DNA of 14,609 bases from a bacterium (GTDB taxonomy: Bacteria; Patescibacteriota; Minisyncoccia; Minisyncoccales; UBA10102): contig JAUYJZ010000047.1 of assembly GCA_030698465.1 (NCBI GenBank), positions 1 through 14,609 on the forward strand, written 5' to 3'. Below, piece by piece: positions 1 to 4,079 of the stretch. Numbering within the stretch: the stretch's first letter is position 1; the number at the start of each line of letters is the position of its first letter. A program made the position numbers and the translations under genes. The notes under the pieces are model-generated. The model searched no databases. It worked only from the letters and a program-made list of their open reading frames with translations, and was not told where the DNA came from.

Positions 1-1006
1 TCAGGGAACCCACAAAGGGGTCCGTTGCAATTTTAAAAGCCAAGGCAGAAAAGGGTTCATCATCTGCAGCGTGTCTTTCAATCTCTTGTCCGCTATGAGG
101 ATCAATCCCTTTAATTGGTGGAACATCCACGGGGGAAGGCAAGTAGTCCACTACCCCGTCAAGCATCAACTGCACTCCTTTGTTCTTTAAAGAAGAACCC
201 ACAAACACCGGAACAAGTTTATTTGCCAGGGTGGCCTTGCGCAGCACCCCTTTCACATCTTCCACAGGAATCTCTTTGCCCGCAAGATATTTTTCCATTA
301 AGACCTCATCTTCCGCCACTACCTTTTCCATAAGAGTTTCTCTCCACTGCTTTGTTTTTTCTGCATACTCTTTTGGAATATCCTCCACTATAACCTCTTG
401 ACCGAAGTCACCCTTGAAGGAATAAAGTTTCTGGGTGATGAGATCAATGATTTTTGAAAACTCACTTTCCTCGCCGACAGGAAGCTGTACTGCAACGGCA
501 TTTGGAGTTAGCTTTTGAAGAATAGAGTTAAAGCTCTTTTCAAAAGAAGCTCCCATGCGATCCAGTTTATTGATAAAGCACATGCGGGGAACCTCAAACT
601 TATCAGCTTGTCGCCATACGGTTTCTGACTGAGGTTCTACCCCAGCTACCCCGTCAAACACTACTACCGCCCCATCTAAAACTCTCAAAGAACGCTGCAC
701 CTCCACGGTAAAATCAATATGGCCTGGAGTGTCAATAATGTTAATACGAACCTCTTTTTCCTTGTTTTTATCTAAAACGTATGTGGGAATCCAAAAGCAT
801 GTGGTGGCGGCCGATGTTATGGTAATGCCTCGTTCTCTCTCTTGTTCCATCCAATCCATGATGGCAGCTCCCTCGTGTACCTCCCCTATCTTGTGGGAAA
901 TTCCCGTATAAAACAAAATACGCTCGGTCGTTGTGGTTTTCCCGGCGTCAATGTGGGCGATGATTCCGATATCGCGGACTCGTTCTATGGGATACTTTCG
1001 AGGCAT
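1..1006 (-). CDS. fusA: Translation elongation factor G, N-terminal 335 residues (cut by left edge)
   Basis: EF-G is the cytoplasmic GTPase that drives tRNA-mRNA translocation on the ribosome and, with RRF, ribosome recycling. The translated N-terminus MPRKYPIERVRDIG is typical of the family. The G domain is complete: P-loop AHIDAGKT (residues 17-24), switch I ITSAATT (63-69), switch II DTPGHIDF (92-99) and NKLD (146-149). The family is about 690-700 residues, so roughly half is seen; the rest lies beyond position 1. It is the third gene of the str operon after rpsL and rpsG, but is separated from rpsG by an unusually long 306-bp hairpin-rich spacer. The ATG at 1006-1004 is preceded by AGGAG with only one base between, much closer than a normal Shine-Dalgarno site. 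A TATAAA at 1030-1025 could be a -10 box for an extra promoter, but no good -35 is visible. Confidence 0.97.
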   Translation of the reverse strand, partial: MPRKYPIERVRDIGIIAHIDAGKTTTTERILFYTGISHKIGEVHEGAAIMDWMEQERERGITITSAATTCFWIPTYVLDKNKEKEVRINIIDTPGHIDFTVEVQRSLRVLDGAVVVFDGVAGVEPQSETVWRQADKFEVPRMCFINKLDRMGASFEKSFNSILQKLTPNAVAVQLPVGEESEFSKIIDLITQKLYSFKGDFGQEVIVEDIPKEYAEKTKQWRETLMEKVVAEDEVLMEKYLAGKEIPVEDVKGVLRKATLANKLVPVFVGSSLKNKGVQLMLDGVVDYLPSPVDVPPIKGIDPHSGQEIERHAADDEPFSALAFKIATDPFVGSL

Positions 1007-1312
1007 ACTCCTACGAATTACGAATTTATACAAATATACGAATAAATGCGAGGAATGTTGCTCTCCGGGAAGCTCTCGGAGGTGTTTTGGCATGGTTTAA
1101 ACAAAACACCGAGAGCGCAGCTCCCAAAACCTCGCTGGGGTTTTGAGGAGCGGTTCTCCGGGAGTAATATTCCGAGCAGAACCTACCACGCGAAATGTGC
1201 AAACGTCGCTCGTCGACTAAGTCTCCTCGCTCCTTCAAAACCCTCGGTTTTGAATAATTTCCTACACGGGGAGATACCCAATCTCCCCGACCCCCTCTGT
1301 GATTTGCTCATT
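1007..1312. repeat. Hairpin array in the rpsG-fusA spacer
   Basis: This 306-bp spacer has no convincing gene but consists largely of inverted repeats. Visible stems: 1072-1089 with 1102-1116 (8 + 7 bp with a 3-base bulge); 1121-1131 with 1139-1150 (7 + 4 bp); 1152-1157 with 1178-1183 (6 bp); 1234-1242 with 1246-1254 (9 bp, 3-base loop); 1267-1275 with 1281-1289 (9 bp, 5-base loop). A sixth, 13-bp stem (1302-1314 with 1322-1334) spans the end of rpsG. Bases 1183-1207, read on minus, resemble the last codons of rpsG and would read ATFAHFAW-stop. Near fusA there is an AT-rich tract with repeated ATTCGTA-like words. It reads as a composite of small palindromic repeats inserted in the operon. Confidence 0.75.
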
Positions 1313-1334
1313 TCACCATGCGAAATGAGCAAAT
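1302..1334. repeat. Perfect 13-bp palindrome spanning the rpsG stop codon
   Basis: ATTTGCTCATTTC at 1302-1314 is exactly complementary to 1322-1334, leaving a 7-base loop. On the minus strand the first arm and loop encode the final residues of S7 (roughly FAHFAW) and the TGA stop lies at the junction of loop and second arm. In mRNA this would be a stable hairpin that a terminating ribosome must open. It could be an attenuator or transcript-end protector, or the trace of a repeat inserted into the gene end. Confidence 0.8.
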
Positions 1335-1780
1335 GCTCGGTTTGCTTCTGCCATGCGATGAGTGTCTTCTTTTTTCTTGAAAGCTGTCCCCTCCCGATTA
1401 TATGCTGCCATAAGTTCCTCGGCCAGCTTTTCTTGCATGGCCTTTCCCTTTTTGCCACGGGCGGCTCCAATAATCCAGCGAGTGGCCAGCGATTCCTTCC
1501 GATGTTCTTTTACCTGTACGGGAACCTGGTACGTGGCACCCCCTACTCGCCTCGACCTTACCTCAAGAATGGGAGCAACGTTTTCCAGCGCACGTTCAAA
1601 CACCTCCAACGGGTCTTTTTTGGTCTTTTCCTTAATGATGTCCAGCGCTCCGTATACAATCTTTCGTGCGGCCGTCTTCTTACCCTGTGTCATAATATGA
1701 TTAATAAACTTTGCAATCTGGACATTGCTGTATTTGAGGTCCGGCGAGGGTACACGTTTTTGTATCTTATATCTTGGCAT
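1313..1780 (-). CDS. rpsG: 30S ribosomal protein S7 (uS7)
   Basis: S7 binds the 3' major domain of 16S rRNA, nucleates assembly of the 30S head and lines the E site. The 155-residue product matches the usual bacterial length of about 156. It shows the family signatures RRVGGATYQVPVQV near residue 77, ATRWIIGAARGKKG near 99 and the C-terminal MAEANRAFAHFAW. Bacterial S7 commonly ends in AHYRW, so the penultimate Ala is a departure. The last codons and stop (TGA) lie in a perfect 13-bp palindrome that continues into the spacer. It starts 6 bases after the rpsL stop codon with no clear Shine-Dalgarno site, so translation is probably coupled to rpsL. Transcription presumably comes from the rpsL promoter. 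Confidence 0.98.
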   Translation of the reverse strand: MPRYKIQKRVPSPDLKYSNVQIAKFINHIMTQGKKTAARKIVYGALDIIKEKTKKDPLEVFERALENVAPILEVRSRRVGGATYQVPVQVKEHRKESLATRWIIGAARGKKGKAMQEKLAEELMAAYNREGTAFKKKEDTHRMAEANRAFAHFAW

Positions 1781-1786
1781 ACTATT

Positions 1787-2197
1787 TTATTTTACTCTCT
1801 TAGTTCCATATTTACTCCTAACCTGCTTTCTTCCTTCAACTCCAGAGGCATCTAAGACTCCACGCACAATATGATAGCGAACTCCAGGAAGATCTTTTAC
1901 TCTTCCTCCTCTTAAAAGCACTACAGAGTGCTCTTGCAGATTATGCCCCACGCCGGGGATGTAGGCGGTAACCTCCATACCGTTTGAAAGACGGACTCGA
2001 GCAACCTTTCTCAAGGCAGAGTTTGGCTTCTTGGGAGTAGTGGTAAAAACTCTTAGGCACACCCCCCGTTTGTATGGAGCAGGATACTGCACGGGCTGAT
2101 TCTTTTTTGTATTAAACCCAAAACTCAGAGCAGGGGTCTTGTCCTTCTTTTTTGATTTCTTTCTTGGGTTTTTTAAGAGTTGCCGTAGGGTAGGCAT
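1787..2197 (-). CDS. rpsL: 30S ribosomal protein S12 (uS12)
   Basis: S12 sits at the decoding centre of the 30S subunit and controls accuracy of codon reading. The 136-residue product carries the signatures TTTPKKPNSALRKVARVRL (about 53-71), HNLQEHSV and RGGRVKDLPGVRYHIVRG. The longer N-terminal linker is like that of Firmicutes and Thermus rather than E. coli. Both lysines equivalent to E. coli K43 and K88 are kept, so there is no sign of a streptomycin-resistance substitution, and the Asp in VKDLPG that RimO modifies in other bacteria is present. It is the first gene of the str operon. Its ATG lies only 10 bases after a strong -10 box, so the transcript probably has a leader of only a few bases and no Shine-Dalgarno site. 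Confidence 0.98.
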   Translation of the reverse strand: MPTLRQLLKNPRKKSKKKDKTPALSFGFNTKKNQPVQYPAPYKRGVCLRVFTTTPKKPNSALRKVARVRLSNGMEVTAYIPGVGHNLQEHSVVLLRGGRVKDLPGVRYHIVRGVLDASGVEGRKQVRSKYGTKRVK

Positions 2198-2207
2198 ATC
2201 AAGAGAA

Positions 2208-2236
2208 CTTGTATCAAAAAAATCTCATACTGTCAA
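2208..2236 (-). promoter_or_regulatory. Promoter of the str operon, probably leaderless
   Basis: On the minus strand a perfect -35 TTGACA (2236-2231) is followed by a 17-base spacer and an extended -10, TGA-TACAAG (2213-2208 for the hexamer). The -35 starts one base after the stop codon of the M50 protease gene. The rpsL ATG starts 10 bases after the -10, so the start site would fall about 2200-2202, giving a leader of about 3-5 bases. Confidence 0.75.
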
Positions 2237-2237
2237 C

Positions 2238-2873
2238 TTAAAAGAAAGAAGAACCCACGATAAGACGGAACAGAAAGTTCACTACAGGGGATACGAAACC
2301 AAAGAAAAAGAAGATGATAAAAAGCAAAATGAAGAGCCCAAACTGCGAGAGAATAATCTTGAGTGCCGCAAAGCGCCTGGGCAGAAAGGTAAATAGGATA
2401 TGAGAGCCGTCTAAAGGAGGAATGGGCAAGAGATTGAATACTGCCAGAAGAATATTCAAAATGACAATATAAGAGAAGATTGTGACCAGGGCTGGACTAA
2501 ATTCGGTTAAAGGAAGAAAACGCAGTACCAAACCAAAAATTAAGGCGATGGAAAGGTTGGACCCGGGTCCTGCCAGGCTTACCAGGGCAGAACCATACTT
2601 CTTGTCTCTAAAATTCAGAGGGTTCACGGGAACTGGCTTTGCCCAGCCAAAAATAATCCCTCCACCTCCCAATTGAGACATTAAAATCAAAAATCCCGGA
2701 AGAAGAATGGAACCGATGGGGTCCAGATGCGGAATGGGATTCAAGGTCAACCTTCCCGCCTGCTTTGCTGTAGGATCTCCCAGGGCATTAGCCACAATAC
2801 CATGAGACACTTCGTGGAGTACCACAGAGAATATCAAAATTATAATCAAGAAAATAAATTCCATGACTTCCAT
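2238..2873 (-). CDS. Site-2 protease family (M50) membrane metalloprotease
   Basis: This is an intramembrane zinc metalloprotease of the RseP/SpoIVFB (M50) class; the family cleaves substrates within the membrane, often anti-sigma factors or signal remnants. The zinc motif HEVSH (residues 20-24 from the chosen start) lies in the first membrane segment, and the second motif NLLPIPPLDG (147-156) supplies the aspartate ligand. Several hydrophobic segments flank these. There is no PDZ domain, so it is the small 211-residue form common in CPR and other bacteria. A longer reading from 2891 is possible, but AAGGAG lies 8 bases before the ATG at 2873, making this the best Shine-Dalgarno site in the window and fixing the start. 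It is divergent from rpmB and lies just upstream of the str operon promoter. The substrate is unknown. Confidence 0.9.
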   Translation of the reverse strand: MEVMEFIFLIIILIFSVVLHEVSHGIVANALGDPTAKQAGRLTLNPIPHLDPIGSILLPGFLILMSQLGGGGIIFGWAKPVPVNPLNFRDKKYGSALVSLAGPGSNLSIALIFGLVLRFLPLTEFSPALVTIFSYIVILNILLAVFNLLPIPPLDGSHILFTFLPRRFAALKIILSQFGLFILLFIIFFFFGFVSPVVNFLFRLIVGSSFF

Positions 2874-2885
2874 CCTATCATCTCC

Positions 2886-2913
2886 TTGCAAAAGAAGAAA
2901 GGTGTGCTACACT
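2886..2913 (+). promoter_or_regulatory. Promoter of rpmB, probably leaderless
   Basis: TTGCAA (2886-2891), a 16-base spacer and an extended -10 TGC-TACACT (hexamer 2908-2913) lie just before rpmB. Only 7 bases separate the -10 from the ATG at 2921, so transcription would start at or within a base or two of the start codon. The -35 overlaps the Shine-Dalgarno region of the divergent M50 gene. Confidence 0.7.
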
Positions 2914-2920
2914 TTTTTGT

Positions 2921-3106
2921 ATGGCACAAATATGCGCAAAATGCGGAAAAGGCAGGAATATTGCCTGGAGATTAGTAAAACTCCGGGGGAAATATAATCC
3001 CACCGCAAAAAGAATCCAGAAACCCAATCTTCAGTGGACCAAGTTGGCTACGGGAGAGCGAGTAAAAGTATGCACCAAGTGTAAGAAGACCCTGGTCAGG
3101 ACATAA
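2921..3106 (+). CDS. rpmB: 50S ribosomal protein bL28, short zinc-ribbon form
   Basis: bL28 is a small protein of the large ribosomal subunit that contacts 23S rRNA near the E site. The 61-residue product has CAKCGKG at the start (C5, C8), the family-like RIQKPNLQW in the middle (31-39) and RVKVCTKC near the end (C51, C54), giving a four-cysteine zinc site as in zinc-binding forms of L28. It is rich in Lys and Arg. It is shorter than E. coli L28 (78 residues), mainly through loss of the central and C-terminal parts. It is a single plus-strand gene divergent from the M50 protease, with its own promoter and no Shine-Dalgarno site. The identity rests on pattern recognition of a small protein. 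Confidence 0.85.
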   Translation: MAQICAKCGKGRNIAWRLVKLRGKYNPTAKRIQKPNLQWTKLATGERVKVCTKCKKTLVRT

Positions 3107-3107
3107 G

Positions 3108-3127
3108 GAATTTTCCGTAGAAAATTC
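3108..3127 (+). terminator. Hairpin just after rpmB
   Basis: GAATTTTC (3108-3115) and GAAAATTC (3120-3127) form a perfect 8-bp stem with a 4-base loop, starting two bases after the rpmB stop codon. It is AT-rich and is followed by AAAATCCC rather than a T-run, so it is a weak intrinsic terminator at best. Confidence 0.4.
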
Positions 3128-3196
3128 AAAATCCCCCCGTGGTGGAAAAATATTAAAAACCGAAGGTTGTTAAAATCGGGGGGTCGGGGGGATTTT
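3128..3196. repeat. 12-bp inverted repeat with G6/C6 runs before tRNA-Pro
   Basis: AAAATCCCCCCG (3128-3139) is exactly complementary to 3185-3196. A related direct copy, AAAATCGGGGGG, lies at 3172-3183, so the right side holds two G6 runs separated by TC, directly before the tRNA. The arms are 45 bases apart. No clear tRNA promoter could be fixed here; TATTAA at 3151-3156 is a candidate -10. Confidence 0.6.
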
Positions 3197-3198
3197 AT

Positions 3199-3272
3199 CG
3201 GGGCGTAGTATAATGGTAGTACGCGAGGCTGGGGGTCTTGCAGCTTGGGTCCGATTCCCAACGCCCCGACCA
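3199..3272 (+). tRNA. tRNA-Pro(GGG)
   Basis: The sequence folds fully. The acceptor stem is CGGGGCG (3199-3205) with CGCCCCG (3262-3268). The D stem is GTAT/GTAC with an AATGGTA loop. The anticodon stem is CGAGG/TCTTG (two G-U pairs) with loop CTGGGGG, putting anticodon GGG at 3231-3233. There is a 4-base variable loop and a T stem TTGGG/CCCAA. Discriminator A73 and an encoded CCA end (3270-3272) follow. C1-G72 with A73 and G at position 37 are the usual proline identity features. The T loop reads TCCGATT, with C instead of the near-universal U (pseudouridine) at position 55. The tRNA would read CCC and CCU codons. It stands alone, followed after 15 bases by the three-hairpin repeat. Confidence 0.93.
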
Positions 3273-3287
3273 TAAGAAGTTAATATA

Positions 3288-3412
3288 CCTGTTTTGAAAA
3301 ACGATTTGCCTTTGACAGTTTTCCAAAACAGGCCCCGGATTTGCATTATTGCCCCTCGAAGACTCGGGGCGCGCAAATCCGTCAAAAGCCAAGCAGTTGG
3401 CTTTTGACCCCG
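3288..3412. repeat. Three-hairpin repeat element, copy A
   Basis: Three hairpins stand in a row. Hairpin 1: CCTGTTTTG (3288-3296) with CAAAACAGG (3324-3332), one mismatch, then 5 more pairs (3298-3302 with 3318-3322). Hairpin 2: GGATTTGC (3337-3344) with GCAAATCC (3373-3380), and an inner stem GCCCC/GGGGC (3351-3355, 3366-3370). Hairpin 3: 12 perfect pairs (3381-3392 with 3397-3408) closed by a GCAG loop. The same arrangement occurs in the same orientation at 14335-14461, with compensatory base changes. Copy A lies between tRNA-Pro and a small plus-strand gene. Confidence 0.88.
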
Positions 3413-3418
3413 ACATGA

Positions 3419-3499
3419 ATCCCGCACAAAATGCCCAAGAACAGAGGCGCGTTGTACGGGAAAAACAATAACAATAACAAGCTTAATTTTGTGCGGGAT
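3419..3499. repeat. 14-bp inverted repeat ending at a start codon
   Basis: ATCCCGCACAAAAT (3419-3432) is exactly complementary to 3486-3499. The right arm contains the first two bases of the ATG of the following gene (3498), so pairing would bury its translation start. The 53-base interval holds a short ACAATA repeat (3464-3480). It could be a translational switch or an inverted duplication next to the repeat element. Confidence 0.6.
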
Positions 3500-3791
3500 G
3501 AAGTTCAAAATCCCTCTGGGAAACGAAAACCTTCCTAATGTCCTAAGGAGATACAGATATGCTCCAGATGGCTGGGATCAAAAAACCGGAGAACTCCGGT
3601 TTTTCCGGTCCTTGACCGGGAGACAATACCCCAGATTCCATCTCTACTGCGAAAAACAAGGAGAGACCGCTGTATGTAATCTTCATCTTGATCAAAAACA
3701 GCCCTCGTACCAAGGCAGCGCAGCTCACAGCGGCGAATACGAAGGCACTCTAGTAGAACAAGAAATTCAACGCATCCTTAGTCTCACTTAG
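3498..3791 (+). CDS. Small hypothetical protein, 97 residues
   Basis: I recognise no named domain. The protein is soluble, with no signal peptide or membrane segment. It starts MKFKIPLGNENLP and contains RRYRYAPDGWDQKTGELRFF, then YPRFHLYCE, NLHLDQKQPSY and HSGEYEG, followed by a C-terminal helix. The alternating beta-like stretches with conserved-looking aromatic residues and His/Asp suggest a compact fold. I have a general impression that such proteins (YPRFHLY, NLHLDQK, AHSGEY) recur as conserved hypotheticals in Parcubacteria, but cannot check. ATG 3498 is preferred; a TTG three codons earlier is also possible. No Shine-Dalgarno site is seen, and the start codon lies in a 14-bp inverted repeat. 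Confidence 0.75.
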   Translation: MKFKIPLGNENLPNVLRRYRYAPDGWDQKTGELRFFRSLTGRQYPRFHLYCEKQGETAVCNLHLDQKQPSYQGSAAHSGEYEGTLVEQEIQRILSLT

Positions 3792-3798
3792 TTATCCC

Positions 3799-3834
3799 CG
3801 CCCAGCAGGGCGAGGCTCGCCTCCTCTGGAGGCG
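3799..3834. repeat. Two adjacent GC-rich hairpins
   Basis: CGCCC-AGCA-GGGCG (3799-3812) and CGCCTCC-TCT-GGAGGCG (3818-3834) follow the small hypothetical gene by a few bases. No T-run follows, so they may mark or protect the mRNA end, or be a short palindromic repeat of the genome. Confidence 0.5.
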
Positions 3835-3876
3835 GCACACCTTAGTTCGGTTAAGTTTTGGGGGTAAGTTTGAAGG

Positions 3877-4037
3877 AAACAAAGAACACCCTTCTGGGTG
3901 TTCTTTGCGCCCCATTCTTCCATAAATATTTCCGACAAAGGTTCAGGTGGGTGCCAAAGGTCAAACCCAAGGGTTTAACTCATATCTGGCTCCCTAAAAA
4001 AGATATAGCGGAAAATTTATAAGAAGAACGGGCACCC
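3877..4037 (-). ncRNA. ssrS: Structured noncoding RNA, probable 6S RNA
   Basis: A promoter with a perfect extended -10 starts transcription near 4037-4033, and a hairpin terminator ends it near 3877, with no reading frame between. The transcript folds into a rod. The basal stem pairs GTGCCC with GGGCGC and continues with TTCTTC/GAAGAA, ATAAAT/ATTTAT and TTTCCG/CGGAAA. Next is an open bubble of about 14 bases per side, then GGG-GCCA/TGGC-CCC with an A-A mismatch and an apical stem GTTAAACCC/GGGTTTGAC. A long rod with a large central bubble is the 6S plan, which mimics an open promoter and holds RNA polymerase. The 3' side of the bubble has CACCCACCTGAACC, reminiscent of the CACCUUGAACC segment of E. 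coli 6S. It is shorter than most 6S RNAs (about 160 bases including the terminator). No SRP tetraloop motif was found. Confidence 0.55.
3881..3906 (-). terminator. Intrinsic terminator of the ncRNA, possibly bidirectional
   Basis: AAAGAACACCC and GGGTGTTCTTT form a perfect 11-bp stem with a 4-base loop. On minus it is followed by GTTTCCTTC, a weak T-rich tail. On plus it could also stop transcripts from the small hypothetical gene. Confidence 0.65.
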
Positions 4038-4039
4038 TT

Positions 4040-4070
4040 ATTATACCACGGCATCAAGGAGGGCAGTCAA
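4040..4070 (-). promoter_or_regulatory. Promoter of the ncRNA
   Basis: On minus, TGG-TATAAT is a perfect extended -10 (hexamer 4045-4040), with TTGACT at 4070-4065 as a -35 at a rather long 19-base spacing. It begins 10 bases after the ndk stop codon and points away from ndk, and no protein gene follows it on this strand before the terminator. Confidence 0.7.
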
Positions 4071-4079
4071 ATCAAAATC

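Noticed and set aside
1183..1470. Minus-strand frame ending in FAHFAW overlapping rpsG in another frame
   Set aside because: The first half is rpsG read out of frame; only the tail resemblance is meaningful and is reported as a repeat.
1046..1855. 269-codon plus-strand open frame opposite rpsG and the spacer
   Set aside because: It is antisense to a certain S7 gene and its product has no recognisable pattern; a shadow frame.
3288..3332. Hairpin 1 of copy A as a simple terminator for tRNA-Pro
   Set aside because: No T-run follows and the same hairpin recurs as part of the three-part unit at 14335; it may end transcription but that does not explain the unit.
3288..3412. CRISPR array or tandem repeat
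   Set aside because: The hairpins differ from each other in sequence and there are no regularly spaced identical repeats.
3170..3508. 112-codon minus-strand frame across copy A and the tRNA
   Set aside because: It runs through the antisense of a tRNA and palindromes; open frame is best explained by the repeat, although its middle resembles the copy B translation.
3877..4037. SRP (4.5S) RNA or tmRNA as identity of the ncRNA
   Set aside because: No GGAA-type SRP helix 8 motif, and no tRNA-like ends or tag frame; the long rod with central bubble fits 6S better.
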